From Gammaproteobacteria bacterium (GTDB taxonomy: Bacteria > Pseudomonadota > Gammaproteobacteria > Thiohalomonadales > Thiohalomonadaceae), in the NCBI GenBank assembly GCA_003252455.1, contig QKED01000016.1:1-33784 (forward strand): a stretch of 33,784 nt of DNA. The letters run 5' to 3'. Below the pieces are notes generated by a model. That model saw only the letters and a list, made by a program, of their open reading frames with translations, did no database searches and was not told the DNA's origin. The translations under genes and the position numbers were made by a program. Below are positions 1 to 7,327 of the stretch, piece by piece (within the stretch, counting starts at the first letter, position 1; every line of letters begins with the position of its first letter).

Positions 1-185
1 CCTAAGCTTTTGTCAACAAAGAGCAACCTGGCCTGACTTCGCTAATTAAAGCTATTACAGGCTTGGTCACTTCTGTCGAAGTTCTTTTGCCAAGAACCCC
101 AACGAGTGCCCACACAAATTGTCTGACCTTCTTGTTAAAGAGCTTTCCGGCTGGCCTTTCTCAGCCGCCCCACCTTGGTGAGGAG
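1..185 (-). promoter_or_regulatory. rRNA operon leader (boxB, boxA, boxC-like)
   Basis: Read on the minus strand, this is the transcribed leader of an rrn operon. A boxA antitermination element (GCTCTTTAACAAG) is the complement of 131-143. A boxC-like TGTGTGGGCACT is the complement of 105-116, in the same order and wording as in gammaproteobacterial rrn leaders. Just upstream of boxA, 148-153 pairs with 162-167 (6 bp, 8-nt loop) and is the candidate boxB. NusB/NusE bind boxA RNA and let polymerase resist Rho. In E. coli the 16S start lies roughly 170 nt after boxA, so the 16S gene should begin a few tens of bases beyond base 1 of this window; no mature rRNA sequence is visible here. Confidence 0.85.
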
Positions 186-190
186 CGCGT

Positions 191-218
191 ATTCTACGCT
201 GATTTTTCTCTGTGTCAA
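191..218 (-). promoter_or_regulatory. rrn promoter P2
   Basis: Minus-strand sigma70 promoter. The -35 is TTGACA (complement of 213-218, consensus), followed by a 16-bp spacer, and the -10 is TAGAAT (complement of 191-196). A run of eight A on the minus strand (complement of 222-229) sits just upstream of the -35 and may act as an UP element. It lies immediately before the boxB/boxA leader, as expected for the proximal promoter of a ribosomal RNA operon. Confidence 0.8.
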
Positions 219-307
219 CTACTTTTTTTTCGAAGCTTGCTGACCCGCTCCTGAGAGCACCTCTTCGTTTCGCGCCTTAAGTGGCGTTCCCCGTTGAGAG
301 AGCGCGC

Positions 308-358
308 ATTATACAGTCGCGAATCGGGTCGTCAACACCTAATTTGAAATTTTTTTGT
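308..358 (-). promoter_or_regulatory. rrn promoter P1 with AT-rich upstream element
   Basis: Minus-strand sigma70 promoter. The -35 is TTGACG (complement of 330-335), the spacer is 16 bp, and the -10 is a perfect TATAAT (complement of 308-313). The next bases are GCGCGC (complement of 302-307), a GC-rich discriminator typical of promoters under stringent (ppGpp) control. An A/T-rich block at about 339-358 is a candidate UP element. The -35 begins only about 33 bp after the tyrS stop codon, so tyrS transcripts run straight into it; no terminator is visible in between. Confidence 0.85.
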
Positions 359-368
359 CGCACCCTGC

Positions 369-1571
369 TCACGCCACCGTAACACGGCAGAAACGGCGCT
401 TCCCTACTTGGAAGATATGGGTCTGTCCGGCGGCGATCACGAGGTTCGGGTCGCTCGCCTTTTCACCATCGATCTTCACTGCACCCTGTTTTGCCATGCG
501 TATCCCTTCCGAGCTGCTCGCGGTTAGTCCGGCATCACGCAGTAATACGGCCAGCGTTATGCCTGCCTCGCCATCCACATTCAGTGTGACCTCTTCCATC
601 TCATCCGGCATGGCCCCTTTCTGGAAGCGGGCGATAAAGTTCGCCTGTGCGCCCTCTGCCGCGAGTTGGTTGTGGAAGCGTGCGACGATCTCTTTGGCCA
701 GCTCGAACTTGATGTCGCGAGGATTCGCCCCGTGAGCGATCTGCGTCTTGAACCCCTCAATCTCCTCCATGCTACGGAAACTCAACAGCTCGAAGTAGCG
801 CCACATGAGGTCGTCGGAGATGGACATCAGTTTGCCGAACTGTTCCTCGGGTGCCTCATTGATACCGATGTAGTTACCGAGTGACTTAGACATCTTATTG
901 ACGCCATCCAACCCTTCCAGGATCGGCATGGTCATCACTACCTGAGGGGCATGTCCGTAACTCTCTTGAAGTTGACGACCCACGAGGAGGTTGAACTTCT
1001 GATCGGTCCCCCCAAGCTCCACATCCGCCCTCATAGCCACAGAGTCGTAGCCTTGTATGAGGGGGTAGAGAAACTCGTGGATTGCGATGGACTGCCCTCC
1101 CCTATAGCGCTTACTGAAATCATCTCGTTCGAGCATACGTGCAACGGTATGCCGTGCAGCCAACTGGATGAGGTCGGCGGCAGACATCTCACCCATCCAC
1201 TGTGAATTGAACATCACGGTGGTCTTTTCCGGATCGAGGATCTTGAAGATCTGGTGCTCATAGGTAACGGCATTTTGCAACACATCCTCACGGGTAAGGG
1301 GCGGGCGAGTCGCGCTCTTGCCGGTGGGGTCGCCGATCATGGCGGTGAAATCCCCAATCAGGAACAGCACCTCATGTCCAAGCATCTGAAACTGACGCAG
1401 CTTATTGATCAGCACCGTGTGCCCTAGGTGTAGGTCGGGGGCCGTCGGGTCGAACCCGGCTTTGATACGCAAGGGCTTACCGGTCTTGAGCTTCTTAATC
1501 AGCTCCTCCTCGATCAGGATCTCCTCACACCCGCGCTTGATCAGCTCCAGGGACTCCTCAACCGTGGCCAT
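369..1571 (-). CDS. tyrS: Tyrosyl-tRNA synthetase (TyrZ-like)
   Basis: Class I aminoacyl-tRNA synthetase that charges tRNA-Tyr with tyrosine in the cytoplasm. The 400-residue product has the HIGH-type motif as HLGH at residues 48-51 and an intact KMSKS loop at 226-230. A C-terminal S4 RNA-binding domain covers about 335-395. Length and motif wording fit the TyrZ type found in Pseudomonas beside an rrn operon, rather than the longer E. coli TyrS. The ATG is preceded by TTTAGGAG with suitable spacing. It is divergent from the M23 peptidase gene, and its 3' end abuts the rrn promoters. No T-box or other leader regulator is visible. Confidence 0.97.
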   Translation of the reverse strand: MATVEESLELIKRGCEEILIEEELIKKLKTGKPLRIKAGFDPTAPDLHLGHTVLINKLRQFQMLGHEVLFLIGDFTAMIGDPTGKSATRPPLTREDVLQNAVTYEHQIFKILDPEKTTVMFNSQWMGEMSAADLIQLAARHTVARMLERDDFSKRYRGGQSIAIHEFLYPLIQGYDSVAMRADVELGGTDQKFNLLVGRQLQESYGHAPQVVMTMPILEGLDGVNKMSKSLGNYIGINEAPEEQFGKLMSISDDLMWRYFELLSFRSMEEIEGFKTQIAHGANPRDIKFELAKEIVARFHNQLAAEGAQANFIARFQKGAMPDEMEEVTLNVDGEAGITLAVLLRDAGLTASSSEGIRMAKQGAVKIDGEKASDPNLVIAAGQTHIFQVGKRRFCRVTVA

Positions 1572-1778
1572 CTATCGCTCCTAAACTTAACTGGTTAATG
1601 GCAACAAACTGTGCTCCCCTGCGTATTGGGGATCGGACATGGTAGAGTAGCATAAGCATCCTTACCTGCCCGCCTCGCTGCGCAAGGTACTCCCTGCGTC
1701 AGATCTGTGACAGATTCACATTGACCACATAAGTCGTGGGGAGTAGTGTCACGAATGAGGGAATGTCGAGGTTTTTCC
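1572..1778. promoter_or_regulatory. Divergent tyrS / M23 peptidase intergenic region
   Basis: This gap must hold the promoters of both divergent genes, but no convincing -35/-10 pair is seen. The clearest element is a 13-nt near-perfect palindrome: ATCTGT (1703-1708), one central base, ACAGAT (1710-1715). A TTGACC (1721-1726) lies shortly after it and could be a -35 for the plus-strand gene, but no good -10 follows at 16-18 bp. The palindrome is operator-like only by inference. Confidence 0.3.
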
Positions 1779-3146
1779 ATGGATTACAATAGCCTTCTCA
1801 ACAGAGACTATAAGAACGTGAGTAAACAACCATCGGCCTTTGCGCGCCGTCGCAGCTCGATCCACACGGCCATCCTGTTCGGCGTCGGCTTCGTCACCAT
1901 GGCGGGGCTCTTCTCCTCGATCCAGGATGCCGGTGCAAGCCGCAGCAGCCGCACCGATGGGCTCAACGATCTACTCACCCTCGCCTTGGCTATGCCGCAA
2001 CACACCCCGGTCTATCGGGCAAGCCTCGTCGGCGACGAGAGCGCCCGAGAGCGGTGGCAGGTGGCTGTGGTCGAGCGAGGTGACACCCTCTCGGCGCTCT
2101 TCTCGCGCCTCAACATCAGCCAGAAACAGATGTATGAGGTGCTCGACGCCTGTAAGAGCCTGCACTCACTCACGGATCTGCGTCCCGGTGAACAGCTTGA
2201 GGTCCAGGTCGGCGCGGACGGTCAACTGCAGAGACTGCGCTATCAGCCCGACGCCAACCACACCATCGCTCTCGAACGCAATGAGAGTGGCCTGCACGCC
2301 CAATCTGTCGAGCGCGACATCGAGGTACGCACCCGCCATATCAGCGGCACCATCCAGAACTCTCTGTTTCTCGATGGCAAACAGGCAGGCCTCACCGATG
2401 GCCTGATCATGCAGTTGGCCGAAATCTTCGGTTGGGATATCGACTTTGCCCTCGACATCCGCACTGGCGACAGCTTCACCGTGGTCTTTGAAGAGGAGTT
2501 CATCGACGGTGAACGTCTGCGCACCGGAGGCATCGTCGCCGCCGAGTTCACCAATCAGGGGCACACCTACCGCGCCGTGCGCTACACCGATGCCGATGGG
2601 CTGAGCAACTTCTTCACCCCAGAGGGTGACAGCATGCGCAAGGCCTTCATCCGTAGCCCGGTGGACTTCCGCCGCATCAGCTCCACCTTTCAACGCGAAC
2701 GTTTCCACCCTGTACTGGGCAAGAAGCGTCCCCATCGTGGCGTCGACTACGCCGCTGCCACCGGTACCCCCATCAAGGCCGCCGGCGATGGCAAGGTGAT
2801 CTTCCGTGGCACCAAGGGTGGTTACGGCAACACCTTGATTATCCAACACGGTGGGCAGATCACCACCCTCTACGGCCACATCTCCAAGTTCGCCAAGGGG
2901 GTACAGAACGGTGGGCATGTGCAGCAGGGGCAGGTGGTCGCCTATGTGGGCCAGAGCGGCCTCGCCACCGGACCACACCTACACTACGAGTTCCGTGTCA
3001 ATGGTGTGCACCGCAATCCGCTCACCATCGACCTCCCTGACGCGCAACCCATCGCCGCCGAACTGAAGGCCGACTTCATCGCCCAGACCACGCCCCTGGT
3101 GACCCAGTTAGAGACCCTTTCACGCATCAAGCTCGCCGCCAACTAG
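1779..3146 (+). CDS. M23 family peptidoglycan DD-metalloendopeptidase (MepM-like)
   Basis: Predicted zinc endopeptidase that cuts peptidoglycan cross-links in the periplasm. From the ATG at 1779 (GAGG seven bases upstream) the product is 455 residues. A single hydrophobic segment (about 29-47) follows a basic N-terminus and serves as an inner-membrane anchor or signal. An OapA/LysM-like region (about 95-145, VVERGDTLSALF) follows, then the C-terminal LytM domain. That domain has H319 and D323 (HRGVD), H367 (LYGH) and the H400-L-H402 pair (GPHLHYE), so all zinc and catalytic positions are present. In-frame upstream starts at 1755 (ATG, with GGGGAG 11 nt before) and 1746 (GTG) cannot be excluded. 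It lies four bases before anmK, so both cell-wall genes are probably cotranscribed. It corresponds positionally to P. aeruginosa PA0667. Confidence 0.92.
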   Translation: MDYNSLLNRDYKNVSKQPSAFARRRSSIHTAILFGVGFVTMAGLFSSIQDAGASRSSRTDGLNDLLTLALAMPQHTPVYRASLVGDESARERWQVAVVERGDTLSALFSRLNISQKQMYEVLDACKSLHSLTDLRPGEQLEVQVGADGQLQRLRYQPDANHTIALERNESGLHAQSVERDIEVRTRHISGTIQNSLFLDGKQAGLTDGLIMQLAEIFGWDIDFALDIRTGDSFTVVFEEEFIDGERLRTGGIVAAEFTNQGHTYRAVRYTDADGLSNFFTPEGDSMRKAFIRSPVDFRRISSTFQRERFHPVLGKKRPHRGVDYAAATGTPIKAAGDGKVIFRGTKGGYGNTLIIQHGGQITTLYGHISKFAKGVQNGGHVQQGQVVAYVGQSGLATGPHLHYEFRVNGVHRNPLTIDLPDAQPIAAELKADFIAQTTPLVTQLETLSRIKLAAN

Positions 3147-3150
3147 CGGC

Positions 3151-4305
3151 ATGGGCCCGCTCTATATCGGCCTGATGAGCGGCACCAGCCTCGATGGGTT
3201 GGATGCCGTGCTCGTCGAACTGCTTGATGAAGGACAACGGCCGCGCCTCATCGAGGCCCTCTCACGCCCCATCCCTCACGACCTGCATACCAAGCTACTG
3301 GCACTCACCGCACCGGGGAATGATGAAATCCCACGCATGGGCCGTATCCACGTGGCCTTCGGACGCTTCAGCGCCGAACTCTGCCTCGACCTATTGCGTA
3401 AGGCCAACGTTGCACCCACCGCGGTAGACGCCATCGGCAGCCACGGTCAAACCATCCGCCATCACCCGCTGGATACCCCCCCCTTCACCTTGCAGGTCGG
3501 TGATCCAAACACCCTCGCACAACTCACTGGTATCACCACGGTGGCCGACTTCCGTCTTCGGGATATGGCCGTAGGTGGCGAGGGTGCCCCACTGGTGCCA
3601 GCATTCCATGCTGCGCTGCTGGGGTATGGAGAGGCCCCCAGGGCACTACTCAACATCGGCGGTATGGCGAATCTGACCCTGATCCCGGGCGGCAGCGAGC
3701 CTGTGCGAGGATTCGACTGCGGTCCCGGCAATATCCTGCTGGACGCCTGGGTGCAACGCCACCGACAGCAGCCCTTCGACGCAGGCGGGGCATGGGGCGC
3801 CGGGGGCAGCATTCACCTCCCACTACTCACAGCGCTACTGGCGGAACCCTACTTTGCCCGAACCCCACCCAAGAGCACAGGACGCGAACTGTTCAACCTC
3901 GCCTGGCTGGAGAGGCAACTCGCCGCCCATCCCCCCATCGCCGCACAGGACGTACAGGCGACCCTGTGCGAGCTGACCGCACAGAGCATCAGCGACGCCC
4001 TAGCCCGCTTCGCCCCCGAGTATCGTGCCCTCTGGGTGTGTGGTGGCGGGGCCTACAATAATGCCCTGATGGGGCGCCTGTCGGCGTTGAGTGGAATACG
4101 CGTGGCCTCGACCCTGGAGCTCGGCGTAGAGCCACGCTGGATGGAGGCGAGCGCCTTCGCTTGGCTGGCACGCGAGACACTGTTTGGCCGCCCGGGCAAC
4201 CTCCCGGCGGTCACCGGTGCCGACCGACCCGTGATCCTGGGTGGGGTCTATCCAGGCCAAGGCTGGCGCCCCCCTCTACAGCGGCTCGACAACAAAAAGG
4301 GCTGA
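3151..4305 (+). CDS. anmK: Anhydro-N-acetylmuramic acid kinase
   Basis: Phosphorylates and hydrolyses 1,6-anhydro-MurNAc to MurNAc-6-phosphate during recycling of peptidoglycan fragments in the cytoplasm. The 384-residue product opens with the family signature GLMSGTSLDGLD (7-18, ATP site). It has AVGGEGAPLVPAFH (140-153), NIGGMAN (168-174) and GFDCGPGN (187-194), where D189 matches the catalytic aspartate. Length is normal. It starts four bases after the M23 endopeptidase stop, linking wall cleavage with reuse of the products. Its TGA stop (4303-4305) lies inside the left arm of the hairpin that terminates the convergent gltA. Confidence 0.97.
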   Translation: MGPLYIGLMSGTSLDGLDAVLVELLDEGQRPRLIEALSRPIPHDLHTKLLALTAPGNDEIPRMGRIHVAFGRFSAELCLDLLRKANVAPTAVDAIGSHGQTIRHHPLDTPPFTLQVGDPNTLAQLTGITTVADFRLRDMAVGGEGAPLVPAFHAALLGYGEAPRALLNIGGMANLTLIPGGSEPVRGFDCGPGNILLDAWVQRHRQQPFDAGGAWGAGGSIHLPLLTALLAEPYFARTPPKSTGRELFNLAWLERQLAAHPPIAAQDVQATLCELTAQSISDALARFAPEYRALWVCGGGAYNNALMGRLSALSGIRVASTLELGVEPRWMEASAFAWLARETLFGRPGNLPAVTGADRPVILGGVYPGQGWRPPLQRLDNKKG

Positions 4306-4330
4306 GGTGGGATTCACCCAACCTCAGCCC
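4291..4330 (-). terminator. Rho-independent terminator of gltA, overlapping the anmK 3' end
   Basis: Arms 4299-4308 (GGGCTGAGGT) and 4321-4330 (ACCTCAGCCC) pair perfectly. Three further G-C pairs (4309-4311 with 4317-4319, one bulged A) close a 5-nt loop. On the minus strand the stem is followed by TTTTTGTTG, a good U-tract, so it terminates gltA. On the plus strand no T-run follows, so it is a weaker end for anmK, whose stop codon sits inside the stem. Confidence 0.85.
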
Positions 4331-4364
4331 CCTGCCCACGATACTGCGGGGAGAGTGCCCGCGC

Positions 4365-5519
4365 TCAGCGCTCGGACATACTCGGATAGTGGTCGTAGAG
4401 CTCTGGACCGGTGTAGACCTGGGTGGGCCGATAGATGCGGTTGTCGGACAACTGCTCGCGCCAATGGGCGAGCCACCCCGCCGTGCGTGAGATGGCGAAG
4501 ATGGGGGTGAACTGGTCGGTGGGGATGCCCATCTCGGCATACAGGATGCCGGAGTAGTAATCCACGTTGGGGTAGACCCCCTTCGGCCCGAGGCGCTCCT
4601 CGGCGGCCTCCTCCAATGCCAGGGCGATATCGAACACGCGGCTGACACCACAGCGCTCACACATCTCCTTCATCATCCCCTGCAGGATCGTGGCACGCGG
4701 GTCCTTGACCGAGTACTCGCGGTGGCCGAAGCCCCAGATCTTGGCCTTTTTCGCCAGTTTCTGCTCCAGCCACGCCTTGGCGTTCTCTGGGCTGCCGATC
4801 GACTCCAGCATGCTCACCACACGCTCGTTGGCACCGCCATGCAGTGGGCCCGAGAGGGTACCGATGGCCGATGAGATGACGGCGTAGGGACTGGCCAGGG
4901 TCGAGCCTGAGACCAGGGCGGCGAAGGTGGAGGCGTTGATGGTGTGCTCGGCGTGCAGCACCAAGCAGGCGTCCATGATGCGGGTGTACTCGGGGTCGGG
5001 CTCCTCGCCCTTGAGCATGTAGAGGAAGTTGCCGGCGATGGAGAGGTCCTTACGCGGCTCGATGGGGTCGTAGCCGTTGCGGATATGCTCCCACATGGCG
5101 ACGATACCGGGCATGCGCGCGAGGATCTTCACCGTCATGTTGTGTACGTAGTCGAGGTCTTCGCACACATCGCCACCGGTCAGACACTCGTTTCCGGGAT
5201 AAAACATACCCAGACTGGCGATGGAACTCTGCAGGATCTCCATCGGGTGACCGCTGCCCGGCATATGCTTCATCATTTCGCGGATGTTGTACTTCACCCG
5301 GCGGTTGCGGCGCAGCTGCTGGTCGAACTCCTCCAGCGCATCCGCCCTAGGCATCTTGCCATCGAGGAGCAGCATGGCCGTCTCTTCGAAGGTGCTATGT
5401 CGCGCCAGGATCTCGATGGGGTAGCCACGGTAGGCCAGGATGCCTCTCTCGCCATCGATGTAGGAGATACTGGATCGGGTGGCAGCGACCCCCTCCAGCC
5501 CAGGGACAAACTCGCTCAT
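4365..5519 (-). CDS. gltA: Citrate synthase (short form)
   Basis: Condenses acetyl-CoA and oxaloacetate to citrate, the entry step of the TCA cycle. The chosen ATG at 5519 has TGGAGG eight bases upstream and gives 384 residues. An in-frame extension to 5576 lacks comparable support. Catalytic residues are visible as H227 (GPLHGGANE), H266 (GFGHREY) and D320 (PNVDYYSG). H192 (HAEHT) and the C-terminal ISRTAGWLAHW are also conserved. The length and wording resemble the short citrate synthases rather than the about 427-residue NADH-inhibited E. coli GltA. A 2-methylcitrate synthase is the main alternative, but no prp genes are nearby. It is a single-gene unit with its own terminator. Confidence 0.9.
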   Translation of the reverse strand: MSEFVPGLEGVAATRSSISYIDGERGILAYRGYPIEILARHSTFEETAMLLLDGKMPRADALEEFDQQLRRNRRVKYNIREMMKHMPGSGHPMEILQSSIASLGMFYPGNECLTGGDVCEDLDYVHNMTVKILARMPGIVAMWEHIRNGYDPIEPRKDLSIAGNFLYMLKGEEPDPEYTRIMDACLVLHAEHTINASTFAALVSGSTLASPYAVISSAIGTLSGPLHGGANERVVSMLESIGSPENAKAWLEQKLAKKAKIWGFGHREYSVKDPRATILQGMMKEMCERCGVSRVFDIALALEEAAEERLGPKGVYPNVDYYSGILYAEMGIPTDQFTPIFAISRTAGWLAHWREQLSDNRIYRPTQVYTGPELYDHYPSMSER

Positions 5520-5606
5520 GGCTTCAGCCTCCACAAAAGATTGCTCACGCCCGCACAAGGCGTTGGACGCACGCACCCACGGCGCGTAACGGCGGCGAAA
5601 TAAGGT

Positions 5607-5640
5607 CGATGGACAATCTTAACCAAGACACAATCCATCG
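5607..5640. promoter_or_regulatory. Inverted repeat in the gltA upstream region
   Basis: CGATGGA (5607-5613) pairs with TCCATCG (5634-5640) across a 20-nt spacer. A second small hairpin, TCGGC-AAA-GCCGA (5638-5650), overlaps its right arm. Both lie in the 250-bp gap upstream of gltA on the minus strand. A weak promoter candidate (TTGTGT, 17 bp, TAATAG on the minus strand, about 5655-5685) lies upstream of them. Operator or leader structure is inference only. Confidence 0.3.
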
Positions 5641-5686
5641 GCAAAGCCGAGGATTACTATTATTTTTTACATCGGTATAACACAAA

Positions 5687-5720
5687 ACAGCCCCGGTTTG
5701 TGAACCAGGGCTGATTTTTG
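5687..5720. terminator. Hairpin terminator downstream of erpA, T-rich on both sides
   Basis: CAGCCC (5688-5693) pairs with GGGCTG (5708-5713), and GGTT (5695-5698) pairs with AACC (5703-5706). There is one internal mismatch and a TGTG loop. On the minus strand the stem is followed by TTTTGTGTT, ending the argC-erpA unit. On the plus strand it is followed by ATTTTTG. It separates erpA from the gltA promoter region. Confidence 0.8.
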
Positions 5721-5769
5721 TGCTCGTCGATAAGAGACTACGACACACAAGGCCGTAGGCTTGAGACGC

Positions 5770-6105
5770 TTAGACGGAGAAGGAGGAGCCGCAACCACAG
5801 GTCGTGGTGGCGTTAGGGTTACGGATGACGAACTGCGCGCCCTCCAGGCCCTCGGTATAGTCGATCTCGGCCCCCACCAGATACTGATAGCTCATGGGGT
5901 CGATGAGCAGGGTCACGCCAGCGTTCTCCACGGCGGTATCACCCTCGTTGATCTGCTCGTCGAAGGTAAAGCCGTACTGGAAGCCGGAGCAGCCGCCGCC
6001 GGTGATGTAAACGCGCAGCTTGAGGGCATCGTTGCCCTCGGCCAGGATCAGCTCGCGCACCTTGGTGGCGGCGGCATCGGTAAAGATCAGGGGACTCTCG
6101 CTCAT
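5770..6105 (-). CDS. erpA: Iron-sulfur cluster insertion protein (A-type carrier)
   Basis: A-type carrier that receives Fe-S clusters from the scaffold machinery and hands them to apo-enzymes. The 111-residue product has the three family cysteines: C39 ([11 protein letters not shown]) and the C-terminal pair C103 and C105 (TCGCGSSF). The start has GGAG nine bases upstream. ErpA is preferred over IscA because no isc genes are nearby and P. aeruginosa has erpA in the same neighbourhood. It is the last gene of the argC-to-erpA run, 66 bp after the bactofilin gene, and is followed by the hairpin at 5688-5713. Confidence 0.93.
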   Translation of the reverse strand: MSESPLIFTDAAATKVRELILAEGNDALKLRVYITGGGCSGFQYGFTFDEQINEGDTAVENAGVTLLIDPMSYQYLVGAEIDYTEGLEGAQFVIRNPNATTTCGCGSSFSV

Positions 6106-6171
6106 GAGGGCAACTCCAAAGAAGATTAATGACGAACTAGGCGATCATTATTGAGTCGTTCTCTGGGTTTA

Positions 6172-6609
6172 TCAAGCCTCGTCGTGCTCGTCCCGGTGGC
6201 CGTGCTCGGCCCTGTCGTCCTCTTCTGAGGTGTCGACCAGATTGCCGTTGACCTTGGCCCCACGCTCCATCTCCATGAGGTTGTAGTAGACATTGCCGTG
6301 GACGCGCGCCTGACTCTTCAGCTCGATATAGTCGGTGGCATGCACATCGCCGACCACGTTGCCATTGAGCACCACATGGGGCACACGCACCTCGCCCTCG
6401 ACCACACCGCGGTCAGAGAGGCTCAGGGTCGAGCCGCTGTCCGGGGCCGCAAAGATGTTGCCCTTCACCGTACCATCGATGTGCAGGCCACCGGTATAGA
6501 CGATATCGCCACGCAGCTCGGTCTGCTGACCGATGAGGGTGGTGATCTTGGTGCTTTTGCTGCTGCTCTGCTTACTTTTGTTGTTGTCGCGCTTGCTACT
6601 ACCGAACAT
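6172..6609 (-). CDS. Bactofilin (polymer-forming cytoskeletal protein)
   Basis: Member of the bactofilin family (CcmA/BacM), which self-assembles into nucleotide-free filaments that scaffold cell-wall or polarity functions. From the ATG at 6609 the product is 145 residues. It has a Ser/Lys-rich flexible N-tail (1-20), a central beta-helical DUF583 core (about 22-125, with recurring G-hydrophobic steps such as LHIDGTVKGNI and ARVHGNVYYN), and an acidic, His-containing tail. GAGGAG, which encodes the last residues of the upstream gene, serves as its ribosome-binding site, so the two genes are coupled. The reading frame continues upstream to 6777, but that part overlaps the DUF6776 gene and has no family similarity. 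A link to the wall genes nearby is plausible but unproven. Confidence 0.9.
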   Translation of the reverse strand: MFGSSKRDNNKSKQSSSKSTKITTLIGQQTELRGDIVYTGGLHIDGTVKGNIFAAPDSGSTLSLSDRGVVEGEVRVPHVVLNGNVVGDVHATDYIELKSQARVHGNVYYNLMEMERGAKVNGNLVDTSEEDDRAEHGHRDEHDEA

Positions 6610-6616
6610 CTCGGGA

Positions 6617-7327
6617 CTACTCCTCAACTGACCAGTCGAACACCTCTTCCAGCGGTGGCGTCTTCTTGCCGCCAGTGGTGACACGCACGTGCACCTCTTG
6701 GGGCTCGAATCCTTCGGGCAGCGCCAACTCCCCTTCAAGGTTCTGGAAGTACTTGAATTTGAATGCGATCTCTTCACCTGACGCGGGGCTTATCTGCGCC
6801 AGTTCGAGCACCATGGGCTCTCCCCCCTGGAGACCGTGGATGGCCAGCCGTGCCGTACCGTCGCTAACACTACCACTTTTCAATACCCGGGTTAACATCA
6901 GCAGAAAGTGGAACTGGCGTGGCTTTTTGCCGGCCGAGAGGATGAACTTCTCGATACTGACGCCGTTCTGCAGACTCTCGGCGGAGGTGAGCTCTTGATA
7001 GAAGGTGAGCTGACGCTTCAGCTCCACCACCTCGGCCTGCAGCTCCTTCACCGTCTGCACATGCTGCAGATAGGCCTCGTGCTCCACCTGGTTGCCGCGT
7101 TCGAGTACTGCGAGTGTATCGCGCAGCTCGCGATTCTCCAGCTCCAGACGCTGCCTCTCCTCCACCACGCGCAGGTTCTCACTACCCAAGGCGCGGGCAT
7201 CCGCGCGTTGTTGCTGAGTGAAGTAGAGGAACAGACCGTAGTTGCCTGCCACCATCAGCAGCGTCAGCACCGCTCCCCAGCCGATCCAGTAGCCGGGGCG
7301 ATGCTGCTTGATAACCAGATTGCTCAT
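6617..7327 (-). CDS. DUF6776-like membrane protein with coiled coil
   Basis: Conserved protein of unknown function, 236 residues. A short cytoplasmic N-terminus is followed by one transmembrane helix (about 14-35). Next comes a coiled coil rich in Glu, Arg and Leu (about 40-110), then a predicted beta-rich periplasmic domain (about 120-235). It resembles the gammaproteobacterial DUF6776 family by layout; that name is from memory of the family. The ATG overlaps the argC stop (ATGA at 7324-7327), and the gene ends seven bases before the bactofilin start, so all three are probably translated in series. The membrane coiled-coil layout suggests it could partner the bactofilin; this is inference. 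Confidence 0.75.
   Translation of the reverse strand: MSNLVIKQHRPGYWIGWGAVLTLLMVAGNYGLFLYFTQQQRADARALGSENLRVVEERQRLELENRELRDTLAVLERGNQVEHEAYLQHVQTVKELQAEVVELKRQLTFYQELTSAESLQNGVSIEKFILSAGKKPRQFHFLLMLTRVLKSGSVSDGTARLAIHGLQGGEPMVLELAQISPASGEEIAFKFKYFQNLEGELALPEGFEPQEVHVRVTTGGKKTPPLEEVFDWSVEE

Noticed and set aside
1-254. Small plus-strand open frame of 63 codons at 63-254
   Set aside because: It runs antisense through the rrn leader and P2 promoter and has no start signal or similarity.
1572-1745. T-box or tyrosine leader upstream of tyrS
   Set aside because: No T-box sequence or terminator/antiterminator pair; such leaders are not expected in gammaproteobacteria.
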